Source: CAILZL01 sp963748005
GTDB taxonomy: Bacteria; Pseudomonadota; Gammaproteobacteria; Steroidobacterales; Steroidobacteraceae
Reading direction: 5' to 3'
Assembly (NCBI GenBank): GCA_963748005.1
Contig: CAVVHH010000002.1
Span: 1,860,001 to 1,924,000 of the forward strand
Length of the DNA stretch: 64,000 nucleotides
Of the stretch, positions 53,629-63,037 are shown one piece after another (positions within the stretch are counted from its first letter, which is position 1; the number at the start of each line of letters is the position of its first letter). Both the position numbers and the translations under genes were made by a program. The notes beneath the pieces are model-generated. The model made no database searches. It saw only the letters and a program-made list of their open reading frames with translations, and was not told the origin of the DNA.

Positions 53629-56154
53629 TCAGGTGCCGCGCGGCTTGGCGCGGGTGGTTGCTTCGGCTTGCAGGGGATCATCCGGCCAGTAGTGCTTGGG
53701 ATAGCGGCCCTTCAAGTCCTTTTTGACGTCGTGATAACCGCGTGCCCAGAAACTGGCCAGATCCTGGGTGACCTGTACCGGTCGTCGTGCGGGCGACAGC
53801 AATTCCATCAGTACGGGTACGGCGCCGCCGCCCACCCGTGGCGTTGCGGTCATGCCGAACACTTCCTGCAAGCGCACCGACAAGGTGGGTGTGGGACCTG
53901 AGTAATCAATGGGGACGTTGGAGCCGCTGGGTACGCGCAGATGGGTGGGCGCAATGTCATTCAGGCGTTGTTGCTGATTCCAGTTGATCAAGCCGAGCAA
54001 CACCTCATGCATGTCCAGTTGCTGCAGCTGCGTGCGTCGCGTAATGCCCTCCAGCCAGGGCGCGAGCCAGACATGCAGGTTGGCAAGCAGATGTGCGTCG
54101 TCGACAGTGGGCCACGGCGGATTGGCTTGCCTGTCATGTGTATGCGCGAATTGCATGCGCATGCGCAGCTGTTTTGCGCTGTCGCTCCATGGCAATGCGC
54201 TCAGGCCCAGTTCACGAATGCCTTGCAGCATGGCATCCCGCACCCGTGCCGGATCGGGTTTGTCCAGACGGCGCGACTGCAGCACCAGGGCGGACAGGCA
54301 GCGTTGCTGGATGGTCGTGACACTGGTTTCGCGATTGTTCCATTCGATGATTTCGCGTTGTTCAATTACATCTGCAAAATCAGCTTCCAGTTCATCGAGT
54401 TCGATGGGTGCTGCAAGTTGAATGCGGGCATCCCGGTCCGCAGCATCCAGTTGCGCGACCACCAGGTATTCAGCACGACTCAGGGTTTGTGGGCTGTGCA
54501 AGCTCGCGCCGCGACCGTTACTCAGCAAGTAGCGCTCGGTGTCGCCGCGCTTCTGCGCTATGCGGTCCGGATACGCAAAGGCCAGCAGGCGACCGGTTTC
54601 ATGCAGTTGCCCAGCATCGCTGCGCGTAGAAGGCAACTTCAACTGCCGCGCCAATTGTTCGACGCTGCGTTGTACGCGTTGCCTGCCGGAAAAGTCGACG
54701 TCCTGACCGGCAATGCTTGCGCCATGCAGCGCTTCAACGCGGCTGCGCAAATCCACATCGCGGTCGCGACTGCGGCTGCGCAGCAGGTCGCGTTCACCGA
54801 GCAGCGCGGCCAGTTCAGCGCCCAGCGCGCCCAGGTTCAGGTCTCGTGCCTTGAGCAGCATATGCGCCAGACGTGGATGCGTGCCGAGTTGTGCCATGGC
54901 ACGACCATGAGCGGTGATCTTATCGTCCTTGCCCAGTGCACCCAGTAAATGCAGCAGCTTGCGTGCCTGCGCAAAACTGGCTGAAGGCGGCGCATCCAGC
55001 CAGCGCAGGGCAGTTGCCTGATGCACGCCCCACGCAGCCAACTCCAGTGTCAACGGCAGCAGATCGCTCTCAAGAATTTCGGCCGGTGTTTGCCCGGCCA
55101 GTGAATCATGTTCGGACTCCAGCCACAGGCGATAACAAACGCCGGCCTGAGTGCGTCCGGCGCGACCGCGACGTTGATCGGCCGAGGCACGCGAAATACG
55201 CAACAACTCCAGGCTGTTCATGCCGGTGACCGGATCGAAACGCGCGCGGCGTTCCAGACCGCTGTCCACCACAATGCACACGCCATCGATAGTGAGTGAT
55301 GTTTCAGCAATGTTCGTGGCCAGCACGATCTTGCGCGTACCGGGGATGCCGGGTTGAATGGCGCGATCCTGTTCGGCAGCGGACAGTTCGCCGTACAACG
55401 GCAGAATGGCAACGTGCTTCGGTAGTTGTGCGTCCATCAACAAACTCTGCGTGCGACGAATCTCGCCTTGCCCCGGCAGGAACACCAGCATGTCGCCGGC
55501 GTCTGATTCGAGTGCGCGCAACACCGTGCTGGCCACCTCGCGCGCGATGTCCTGGTCGTTCCAGAGTTTGCGATTGACGCTACTGACGTTGCGGTAAAAC
55601 GTGCTGACCGGAAACGCCTGTCCCTCGGAAGCAACAATGGGTGCATCACCCAGCAGACGCGCCACCGCTGCGCCATCCAGCGTCGCGGACATCACCAGCA
55701 GCTTCAGATCTTCACGCAGGCTGTTCTGCACATCCAGACACAATGCCAGGCCGAGGTCGCCTTGCAGGCTGCGTTCATGAAATTCGTCGAAGATGACGAT
55801 GCCCACGTCTTCCAGTGCAGCATCATTTTGCAGCATGCGGGTGAGAATGCCTTCGGTGACCACTTCGATGCGCGTGTGCTTGCTCACCTGCGTATCCAGT
55901 CGCGTGCGATAGCCAACGGTGCGACCCACGGGTTCGCCCAGCGTACTGGCCATGCGTTGCGCCACACTGCGCGTGGCAATGCGACGCGGCTCCAGCATCA
56001 GAATTTTCCGTGGCGTGGCTTCAAGCAGAGCCAGCGGTACGCCGGTGGATTTGCCGGCGCCCGGTGGTGCTTGCAGAACCGCTGCCGGGTGGCTGGCAAG
56101 CACACGCAGCAGTTCGGGTAGCGCCTCTGATACGGGAAGACGATGGGTGTTCAA
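53629..56154 (-). CDS. hrpB: ATP-dependent helicase HrpB
   Basis: The 841 residues have the DExH helicase core: Walker A GAGKST, DEFHER (motif II), SATLD (motif III), ATNIAETSLTIDG and QRRGRAGRTQAGVCYRLW (motif VI). The winged-helix region and the HrpB-specific C terminus (LLSPARRPVQVTQDLASFW ... YPKHYWPDDP) are complete. HrpB is a DEAH-box RNA/DNA helicase of uncertain cellular role. It is a single gene, 138 bases after lysR. Confidence 0.96.
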   Translation of the reverse strand: MNTHRLPVSEALPELLRVLASHPAAVLQAPPGAGKSTGVPLALLEATPRKILMLEPRRIATRSVAQRMASTLGEPVGRTVGYRTRLDTQVSKHTRIEVVTEGILTRMLQNDAALEDVGIVIFDEFHERSLQGDLGLALCLDVQNSLREDLKLLVMSATLDGAAVARLLGDAPIVASEGQAFPVSTFYRNVSSVNRKLWNDQDIAREVASTVLRALESDAGDMLVFLPGQGEIRRTQSLLMDAQLPKHVAILPLYGELSAAEQDRAIQPGIPGTRKIVLATNIAETSLTIDGVCIVVDSGLERRARFDPVTGMNSLELLRISRASADQRRGRAGRTQAGVCYRLWLESEHDSLAGQTPAEILESDLLPLTLELAAWGVHQATALRWLDAPPSASFAQARKLLHLLGALGKDDKITAHGRAMAQLGTHPRLAHMLLKARDLNLGALGAELAALLGERDLLRSRSRDRDVDLRSRVEALHGASIAGQDVDFSGRQRVQRSVEQLARQLKLPSTRSDAGQLHETGRLLAFAYPDRIAQKRGDTERYLLSNGRGASLHSPQTLSRAEYLVVAQLDAADRDARIQLAAPIELDELEADFADVIEQREIIEWNNRETSVTTIQQRCLSALVLQSRRLDKPDPARVRDAMLQGIRELGLSALPWSDSAKQLRMRMQFAHTHDRQANPPWPTVDDAHLLANLHVWLAPWLEGITRRTQLQQLDMHEVLLGLINWNQQQRLNDIAPTHLRVPSGSNVPIDYSGPTPTLSVRLQEVFGMTATPRVGGGAVPVLMELLSPARRPVQVTQDLASFWARGYHDVKKDLKGRYPKHYWPDDPLQAEATTRAKPRGT

Positions 56155-56170
56155 GGACAGTAATCAGACT

Positions 56171-57019
56171 CTACAGCGTGCGTGTGCTGAATGTATCGCA
56201 TTGCTTTACGTCACCGGCGTCAATGCCGCGCTTGAACCAGCGCATGCGTTGTTCCGATGTGCCGTGAGTGAAAGAGTCGGGTACAACCTGCCCGGTGGCT
56301 TGCTTCTGCAGACGATCATCGCCAATCGCCTGCGCTGCATTCAGCGCTTCTTCAACATCGCCGGGCTCCAGTAGCTTCTGAGCATGATTGGCCCATACAC
56401 CGGCATAACAATCGGCCTGTAATTCCAGGCGTACGGACAGCGCGTTACCTTCCGCTTCACTGGCGCGTTGCTGCGCCTGATGCACCTTGTCTGAGATGCC
56501 GAGCAGGTTTTGCACGTGATGTCCCACTTCATGCGCAATTACATAGGCCTGGGCAAAATCGCCGGGCGCGCCGAAGCGTTGTTTCAGCTCCTCATAGAAC
56601 GACAGGTCGATATATACCTGCTGATCACCCGGGCAGTAGAACGGACCCATAGCCGCCTGCGCGGTGCCGCAGGCCGAGTTGACCACGCCGCTGAACAACA
56701 CCAGCGTGGGTTGCTGATAGGTGCTGCCGGCCTGTGTAAACAGGTGTCCCCACACATCTTCGGTGCTGGCCAGCGTGACTTTGATCAGGCTGCTGCTTTC
56801 GGCTTCGGCGGCGCTTTCCTGATAAGGGCCCGTGCTCTGTTCGGTGGTCGCGCCGTCTCCGGTCAGCGACTGCAGCAGCAGTGTGGGATCGTTGGTGAAG
56901 TACAACGCCAGCAGCCCCAGCACGATGCCGCCCACGCCGCCGATACCTGCGCCTCTGGAGATGCGCATGCCACGGCGATCTTCCACATTCGAACTTTGTC
57001 GTTCACCACGCCAACGCAT
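56171..57019 (-). CDS. YpfJ-like neutral zinc metallopeptidase
   Basis: The 282 residues have one N-terminal membrane segment (GIGGVGGIVLGLLALYF). The zincin motif AYVIAHEVGHHVQNLLG gives HExxH, preceded by FYCPGDQQVYIDLSFYEEL and followed by ELQADCYAGVWA, whose acidic residue is the third ligand. This is the YpfJ/neutral zinc metallopeptidase family, whose substrate is unknown. It lies between rluB and hrpB in the same direction. Confidence 0.92.
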   Translation of the reverse strand: MRWRGERQSSNVEDRRGMRISRGAGIGGVGGIVLGLLALYFTNDPTLLLQSLTGDGATTEQSTGPYQESAAEAESSSLIKVTLASTEDVWGHLFTQAGSTYQQPTLVLFSGVVNSACGTAQAAMGPFYCPGDQQVYIDLSFYEELKQRFGAPGDFAQAYVIAHEVGHHVQNLLGISDKVHQAQQRASEAEGNALSVRLELQADCYAGVWANHAQKLLEPGDVEEALNAAQAIGDDRLQKQATGQVVPDSFTHGTSEQRMRWFKRGIDAGDVKQCDTFSTRTL

Positions 57020-57034
57020 AGCCGCACCTCGCTT

Positions 57035-58120
57035 TCAATTCGTGGACAATACGGCTGCCCTCAATTTGTCCACGTCGCGTTTACCCAGCAGCTTGCATTG
57101 TCCGGGTTTCAGTTCACTCGCCCGCAGCGGACCGATTGCCACCCGCTCCAGTTCACGCACCTTCAATCCGACGCGCGCCAGCAGACGACGGATTTCGCGA
57201 TTCTGGCCTTCGCGCAGTTTTATCGACAACACCGTGCGGTCACCGCGGCTGCGATCAACGAAGCGCTTCAGTACGCGCACACCTTCCAGCGTGGTGCGTC
57301 TGGCGCGCGCTTGACCACTCTTGTCAGGTGTGAGCAGGTACAGACCACGTTTCAATTGCGCCAGTTGTTCGTCGCCGGCCAGACCCGTGGTGATCACCCG
57401 GTATTCCTTGAGTACACCAAATTTCGGATGGGTGAGTTGATAGGCCAGGTCGCCGTCGTTGGTGAGCAGCAGCAGGCCGGTGGAGTCGGCATCCAGTCGC
57501 CCCACGGGAAACAGGCGTTCGCGCTCGCGGATGGCATGCGGCACCAGCTGCAGTACTGTCGGCCGACCCTCGGGGTCGCGCAGGGTTGTGATTACACCCT
57601 TGGGCTTGTTGATCAGCACATAGGTATGTGATTCGGCACCCGCGATGCTGCGTTTGCGTACTACGCTGGCGCTCAGATCAATGGGCACGCCATCTCTGGC
57701 CACGACATCGCATTCCGGATCGATGAAGCAAGGCAATTCAGTAACGGTTTTGCCATTGAGCTGGATGCGGCCATCCAGAATCAGTTGTTCGCAATCGCGG
57801 CGGGCCGCGACGCCGGCGTCGGCGAGCGCTTTCTGCAGGCGCACATCGCCAGTGCCGGTGACCGGACGTGCGGGCCGTGCAGAGGCCAGCGTCTTGCTGC
57901 CGTCGTCGATGCGCAGCTCGTTACGCGAGGCGGTGGCGACGGCTGCGCGTGAGCCAAGTGCACGTACATGGACATCTGCCGGTTCGACGCTGCGTGCCGT
58001 CGTACGAGCCCTGGCACGAGCGCCAGCAGCATGTACTTGGGCTTTGCCGCGGGCCCTGGCCTTGGCACTGAAGCTGGCGGAGGCGGGACGCGCACGGCGG
58101 CTCGAGTTTTTGGCTTTCAT
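57035..58120 (-). CDS. rluB: 23S rRNA pseudouridine synthase RluB-like
   Basis: After an N-terminal tail of about 95 basic, low-complexity residues there is an S4 domain (RLQKALADAGVAARRDCEQLILDGRIQLNG). The catalytic domain follows, with GRLDADSTGLLLLTND containing the catalytic Asp, then EYRV and GQNREIRRLLARVG. This is the RluB/RluE/RluF branch, and RluB fits by domain order. The Arg/Ala-rich N-terminal tail is longer than in E. coli and may bind RNA. Confidence 0.9.
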   Translation of the reverse strand: MKAKNSSRRARPASASFSAKARARGKAQVHAAGARARARTTARSVEPADVHVRALGSRAAVATASRNELRIDDGSKTLASARPARPVTGTGDVRLQKALADAGVAARRDCEQLILDGRIQLNGKTVTELPCFIDPECDVVARDGVPIDLSASVVRKRSIAGAESHTYVLINKPKGVITTLRDPEGRPTVLQLVPHAIRERERLFPVGRLDADSTGLLLLTNDGDLAYQLTHPKFGVLKEYRVITTGLAGDEQLAQLKRGLYLLTPDKSGQARARRTTLEGVRVLKRFVDRSRGDRTVLSIKLREGQNREIRRLLARVGLKVRELERVAIGPLRASELKPGQCKLLGKRDVDKLRAAVLSTN

Positions 58121-58195
58121 GCGCGCATGGTACCTGAGTTGTGAGGCAGCTGAATTAGGGTGGCGCGACTGCTCGACTTCAAGTGCAAGTCGGCC

Positions 58196-60853
58196 TCACG
58201 CCAGAGCATTGCTCCGGCCGCTGCCGTGCTTGAGCATCTGACGATCGCGTCCCAGCAGGCTGGCCGGCAGCCGGAAGGCGCTGGCCAGCGAAACCAGCAT
58301 CGCCGCCAGGTAGGGCAGTGATTGGATGATCAGCACGATGATCCACACCGACATGTCAGGGCCACTATATTCATCGGCGATGTAGGCAGTACCGGCGGCA
58401 CAGGCCCACAGCGCGAGCATCAAGGCAATTTCCTGACGCGCAGCGCTGATCGCGGCCAGCAGCCCATGTGGCCGCGCCAGTTTCGGCGTGCGGAAGAACG
58501 GCTCGTTGCGCGTCACGAGCCCCTTCAGTACCGCCAGGCCAATGGTGTGCGACAGAGCCAGGCCCGCTACTGCTGCAGCGATCGTCTGGCGCACGTTGGC
58601 GCCTACACGCGTGACGTATAGATGAATCAGTTTCATCAGCTTGAAGGCGAACAGCGTCAGCGGCAGCACCGAGAATGTCAGCAGCGGCGGATCAACGGCG
58701 CTCCCCTCTTGCGACGATGTGACGATCATGGCGATCGACCAGGCAATGGCGCCGGCGGTGAACGCCAGGTTGAAGCCATCGGCCAGCCAGGGCAACCAGC
58801 CGGCCAGGAAGTGATAACGCTGGCCGCCGGTCAGTCCACCATCCTTGTGTAGCATGCTGTAGGAATGCTCGCGCAGAATCTGCATGGCGCCATAGGCCCA
58901 GCGAAAGCGTTGTTTCTTGAAATCGATGAAGGTGTCCGGCATGACGCCGCGACCATAACTGCGCGGCAGGTAGTGTGCCTGATAACCCTTCTCGAATACG
59001 CGCAGACCCAGCTCGGCATCTTCGGTGATGCACCACTCCGCCCAGCCATGCAATTCTTCCAGCAAAGAACGCCGTACCAGCGTCATGGTGCCGTGCTGGA
59101 TGATGGCATTGCGCTCATTGCGGGTGATCATGCCGATGTGAAAGAAGCCCTTGTACTCGGCGTAACACATGGCCTTGAAGGCGTTGTCGGCTTCGTCGCG
59201 ATAATCCTGCGGTGCCTGTACGATGCCCATCTTCTCTTCCGCAAAGTGCGGCACCATGTCTTTGAGCCAGTTGCGATCGACCTTGTAATCGCTGTCGATC
59301 ACGGCAACGATTTCAGCATCGGCTGCAGTATTGCGCAGGGCGAAGTTGAGCGCGCCAGCCTTGAAGCCGGCCAGCGGATCGACGTGGAAGAAGCGGAAAC
59401 GCGCGCCCAGTTGCTGGCAGTGCTGTTCCACCGGACGCCATACCGCTTCATCCCTGGTGTTGTTGTCGATGACCAGTACTTCGAAATTGGCATAGTCCAG
59501 AGCTGCCAGTGCGTCCAGCGTTTCAATCAGCATGTCCGGCGGTTCGTTGTAGGCCGGCACATGCACCGACACCATCGGGTGATAGTGCCGTGCCTGGTAG
59601 TGCGACAGGCCGGCGGCGCGCGAATGCGTTGTGACCCAGTGCGCTTCTGCCCATTCATAGGCTTCAGCTAGCAACACGGCGATCACGCCCAGCATGCCCA
59701 GAATCAGCAGCAGGCCCACCATCACCGTGGTCAAGGTGAGGTACTGCTGCGAGTAGTCGTACACAATCCACACCGTTATCGTGGCCACGCCATACACTAC
59801 GATGGCCAGAAAGCTGCGGCCGAGATTCTTCAACGCACGGTTATTGACAAAAAACACACCGAGCAACAAGGCGGAGATCACTACCGAAATTGCCGCCAAG
59901 GTGTGCCATTCGGGTACGCGCACGATGGGATCGATGAACTCGAATTTGGGCTGACGCTCGGCGTTATACACACCCCAGTAGGCACCTACGCCGCGCTCAC
60001 GATCATCACTCTTCCACTGCTGATCGAAGGCTTCCATGATGTAGAAAAGATAGCCTTCGCGTTTCGAGCGCGCCATGAAGCGCCGCAGGAACAGCGCTTC
60101 ATTGGCTTCGGAAGGCACTGCGTTGCCGCGGGTACGGCCTTCGGATGGCCAGCCCACTTCACCGATGATGATGCTCTTGCCGGGGAATACACGGCGTAAC
60201 AGATCCATGCGATTGATCACGTGGTCAACCGCATTTTCGACCGGAATACCTTCCCAGTACGGGAGCATGTGCACCATGATGTAATCGACGTGGTCGGCCA
60301 GTTCCGGATTGTTTACCCATACGTTCCACGGCTCTGCGGTGCTGACCGGCAGGTCAGTTTGCTCGCGCACGCGATCAATATAGGCAATCAGTTCATCGCG
60401 AGTCATGTCTTCGCGCAGCAGGGTTTCGTTGCCGACCACCAGGCGCACCACATTGTCATTCTTGGCAGCGGCGATCTGCAGCAGGCCGGAAATTTCACGC
60501 TCGTTGTTTTCCTCGTTCTTGTCCAGCCATGCGCCCATGGCCACTTTCAGTTTGCGCTTGGCAGCCAGCTGCGGAATCGCATTGAAAGGAGCGACCGAGG
60601 AATACACGCGCACTGCACTGGCTTTGCCTTGCAGCAGCGCCAGGTCGGCATCGATTTCTTCGATGGTGGGTTGTTCGTCGCGAACCGGGCTCTCGTTGCT
60701 GCGATATGGCGAGAATGCAAAGCCGCCGTTGCTGATACGCTGCGGCCAAGCAGGCTCCTCGGTAGGGCGGTTGAAGTACGCCCACAGGCCAAAGGTCAGC
60801 AGGGCAAAGATCGCGCCTACCAGGAAGTTGTAGAGACGGTTTTGTGCGCTCAT
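58196..60853 (-). CDS. NdvB-like beta-glucan synthase: GH17-like plus GT2 membrane protein
   Basis: The 885 residues combine an N-terminal anchor, a GH17-like glucanase/transglycosylase part (VGNETLLREDM and IIGEVGWPSEGRT, both with the catalytic Glu), several membrane helices and a family-2 glycosyltransferase. The GT motifs are VIDNNTRDEA, DSDYKVDRNW, ITEDAELGLRVFEKGY and QRFRWAYGAMQ. C-terminal helices complete the channel. NdvB-type proteins make beta-1,3 or beta-1,6 glucans in the periplasm. A single-gene unit, divergent from the barrel gene at 61038. Confidence 0.9.
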   Translation of the reverse strand: MSAQNRLYNFLVGAIFALLTFGLWAYFNRPTEEPAWPQRISNGGFAFSPYRSNESPVRDEQPTIEEIDADLALLQGKASAVRVYSSVAPFNAIPQLAAKRKLKVAMGAWLDKNEENNEREISGLLQIAAAKNDNVVRLVVGNETLLREDMTRDELIAYIDRVREQTDLPVSTAEPWNVWVNNPELADHVDYIMVHMLPYWEGIPVENAVDHVINRMDLLRRVFPGKSIIIGEVGWPSEGRTRGNAVPSEANEALFLRRFMARSKREGYLFYIMEAFDQQWKSDDRERGVGAYWGVYNAERQPKFEFIDPIVRVPEWHTLAAISVVISALLLGVFFVNNRALKNLGRSFLAIVVYGVATITVWIVYDYSQQYLTLTTVMVGLLLILGMLGVIAVLLAEAYEWAEAHWVTTHSRAAGLSHYQARHYHPMVSVHVPAYNEPPDMLIETLDALAALDYANFEVLVIDNNTRDEAVWRPVEQHCQQLGARFRFFHVDPLAGFKAGALNFALRNTAADAEIVAVIDSDYKVDRNWLKDMVPHFAEEKMGIVQAPQDYRDEADNAFKAMCYAEYKGFFHIGMITRNERNAIIQHGTMTLVRRSLLEELHGWAEWCITEDAELGLRVFEKGYQAHYLPRSYGRGVMPDTFIDFKKQRFRWAYGAMQILREHSYSMLHKDGGLTGGQRYHFLAGWLPWLADGFNLAFTAGAIAWSIAMIVTSSQEGSAVDPPLLTFSVLPLTLFAFKLMKLIHLYVTRVGANVRQTIAAAVAGLALSHTIGLAVLKGLVTRNEPFFRTPKLARPHGLLAAISAARQEIALMLALWACAAGTAYIADEYSGPDMSVWIIVLIIQSLPYLAAMLVSLASAFRLPASLLGRDRQMLKHGSGRSNALA

Positions 60854-61037
60854 TTAAGAATCAATGGTGGGGCGGTGGCCGCCCGGGAAAGCGGCGCGTA
60901 GCATGCCCGAATCGCGGTTCGGCAGCGAGGGGGCGGTTTGTTTTATGTTCAGGTGGTTGGTGTATCGGGTATGTGACAATCGGCGCACCGCACCGGTTTC
61001 GGCAACAATAGGCAGATGACCATCCGCTGATGCCGCC

Positions 61038-61649
61038 ATGATCCATTCACACCTGATCCAGGTTGCCCGTTTGGTGGTGTTGCTGGCGGCGCTTGCTGGC
61101 GCTGCCAATGCGGCTGCTCCCCGATTTGAAATCACGCCCTTTGCCGCTTATCGCGATGGTGGGCAGTTTCAGGACGGCAACGGTACCGCGCTTGATCTGC
61201 GTGGCAGCCTGGGCGGTGCATTGGCCATCGACTGGCGAGCAGGCTGGCAAGACGCGCAATACGAGCTGTTTTACAGCCGGCAAAGCACCGAAACGGCAGC
61301 AGTTGTGCCGGTCCACATGAACATTGAATACCTGCATATTGGTGGTACCACCCGGTTTGGCGAGCTGGACTCGCCCGTCGAACCTTTTGCCGTGGGCGGC
61401 ATTGGCCTCACTTGGCTTACGCCAGAGACCGCCTTGCTGCATTCCGAAACACGCGCGTCTCTTAATGTCGGCGGCGGTGTGCGCATTCCGTTGGCCACGC
61501 ATGTGCGTTTGCGGCTGGAGGCGCGTGGATATCTGACCTGGATGGGTGGCAATGCTGCCCTGTTCTGTTCAGGAGGGTGCATATTGACTGTTAAAGGCAA
61601 CGCCTTTTTCCAATATGAGGTTTTGGCTGGGGTGTCCGTCGGGTTCTGA
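61038..61649 (+). CDS. Small outer-membrane beta-barrel protein
   Basis: The 203 residues start with a signal peptide (LVVLLAALAGAANAAAP) and then alternate strands typical of an eight-stranded barrel (RFEITPFAAYRDGGQF, YELFYSRQSTE, LRLEARGYLTWMG), ending in VLAGVSVGF with a terminal Phe. Two cysteines in FCSGGCIL may form a loop disulfide. Porin-like/OmpA-type barrel of unknown function. Its stop abuts the end of the convergent methionine aminopeptidase gene. Confidence 0.8.
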   Translation: MIHSHLIQVARLVVLLAALAGAANAAAPRFEITPFAAYRDGGQFQDGNGTALDLRGSLGGALAIDWRAGWQDAQYELFYSRQSTETAAVVPVHMNIEYLHIGGTTRFGELDSPVEPFAVGGIGLTWLTPETALLHSETRASLNVGGGVRIPLATHVRLRLEARGYLTWMGGNAALFCSGGCILTVKGNAFFQYEVLAGVSVGF

Positions 61650-62426
61650 TCAGTCGAAGCGGGGCAGCGTCAGAATGATGGGCTGGTCGTGGGTGACGAT
61701 CAGCGTGTGCTCGAACTGGGCAAACAGGGAGCTTGGCCGGCCCGCGAGGGTCCAGCCATCATCCAGTTCGCGAACCCGGCTGACGTTGGTGGAGAGAAAC
61801 GGTTCGATGGTGATCACCTGTCCCGTTTGCAGGGCTGCGGTGTCGCGCTCATCGAAGTAGTTACGCAGGGTGGGCTCTTCGTGCAGCGCGGCGCCCACTC
61901 CATGGCCACATAGATTGCGGACATTGCGAAAACCGCTGCGGTGAATGGACTGTGCAATGCGCTTGCCGATGCGGTTCAGGCGTTCACCAGCGCGTGCGGC
62001 AGACACGCCGATGTCACGGGCCTGCAGAGCCGCAGCGCACAGACGCTCCTTCAGGAGCGTGTTCGGTTGATTATGGAGGTCCGTTTCGGGACTTAGCACG
62101 AAACTGCCGCCAGTATCGGCAAAGTAGCCCTGCAGTGCCGCTGATACGTCGATATTGACCAGATCACCCGACTGCATGAGGCGTTCGCCCGGAATACCGT
62201 GCGCAGCTTCCTCATTGATACTGATGCAGGTATGGCCGGGAAAGTCGTAACACAGGCGTGGCGCCGATTCTGCTCCGGCGTCCTGCAGCAAGCGCCCGCC
62301 AAATTCATCCAGCTCCAGAGTGCTCATGCCGGGTCTGGCGTGAGCACGCATGGCCGCTAATACCTGGGCAACTACCCCGCCTACTCGCTGCAGTCCTTGC
62401 AGTTGCGCGTCGCTGGAGACGATCAC
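61650..62426 (-). CDS. map: Type I methionine aminopeptidase
   Basis: The GTG at 62426 gives 258 residues, the normal length; the open frame continues upstream only through the HiPIP gene. Conserved sites are NEEAAHGIPG, DIVNIDVSA-like and DTGGSF (two Asp ligands), CGHGVGAALHEEP and ITIEPF. It removes the N-terminal Met from nascent proteins. It lies 19 bases after the HiPIP gene in the same direction. If this is a second copy in the genome it may be dispensable. Confidence 0.9.
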   Translation of the reverse strand: MIVSSDAQLQGLQRVGGVVAQVLAAMRAHARPGMSTLELDEFGGRLLQDAGAESAPRLCYDFPGHTCISINEEAAHGIPGERLMQSGDLVNIDVSAALQGYFADTGGSFVLSPETDLHNQPNTLLKERLCAAALQARDIGVSAARAGERLNRIGKRIAQSIHRSGFRNVRNLCGHGVGAALHEEPTLRNYFDERDTAALQTGQVITIEPFLSTNVSRVRELDDGWTLAGRPSSLFAQFEHTLIVTHDQPIILTLPRFD

Positions 62427-62445
62427 CCTCGAGAAGAACGTTGAA

Positions 62446-62772
62446 TCAAGGCTTTTGCACCCAGACTTTGCACCAGCCGCCCACCGACACGGATTTGCCG
62501 GGGAACAGGTTGCAACCGCGTTCATTACCCGTGCCGGCCTGCAGTTGGACGCAGTTGGAACAGGATTGAGTGGCCTTGAAGGTCGGGAATGCCTTGGCAT
62601 CCACCGTTTTGGCGTCGATATGGTAGCCCAGTGCCTTGGCGGTGGGGTCGTCTTCCGTGAGTTTGACCAATGCCGCAGCATCGGCTCCCTCCGGTCGCAG
62701 CGCGGGCAGAGTGACGGCACCGAGCAATGCGCCCTTCAATAGCTGGCGACGATCAAATTTCGATTCGTGCAT
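62446..62772 (-). CDS. High-potential iron-sulfur protein (HiPIP)
   Basis: The ATG at 62772, after GAGGAG, gives 108 residues with a Tat leader (DRRQLLKGALLGAVTLPAL). The mature part binds a [4Fe-4S] cluster through Cys in QSCSNCVQL, RGCNLFPG and GGWCKVW, the HiPIP spacing. It is a periplasmic one-electron carrier, as in many photosynthetic and some heterotrophic gammaproteobacteria. Cotranscribed with map. Confidence 0.93.
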   Translation of the reverse strand: MHESKFDRRQLLKGALLGAVTLPALRPEGADAAALVKLTEDDPTAKALGYHIDAKTVDAKAFPTFKATQSCSNCVQLQAGTGNERGCNLFPGKSVSVGGWCKVWVQKP

Positions 62773-63037
62773 CTTCAGGCTCCTCTTAAGACCGGCAAGG
62801 AGTGCGGTCGTTTTCTTGAGAACGCAAGTGTACCTGTCAATACCGGGTGTTTGGCAGTCAGGCACGCATTCAAATCGATCGAGCGTGTGAGAGGGGATTG
62901 TTCAGGTTTCAGGACCCGGCAGACTTGCTTGCTGTGCAGCCGACCCGGCCCGACGGCGCAGGCATTTGTTGTGGGTTATGCGTTATGCGTGTCGTCAGTG
63001 AGGCCCCGCCTGGCTAAGGGGCGCTCCCGACCAGGAA

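Noticed and set aside
53629..56154. Large plus-strand open frames inside hrpB
   Set aside because: They are antisense to a fully motif-supported helicase gene and lack start signals.
62427..62720. Long N-terminal extension of methionine aminopeptidase
   Set aside because: It is antisense-like reading through the HiPIP gene in another frame; the GTG at 62426 gives the normal enzyme length.
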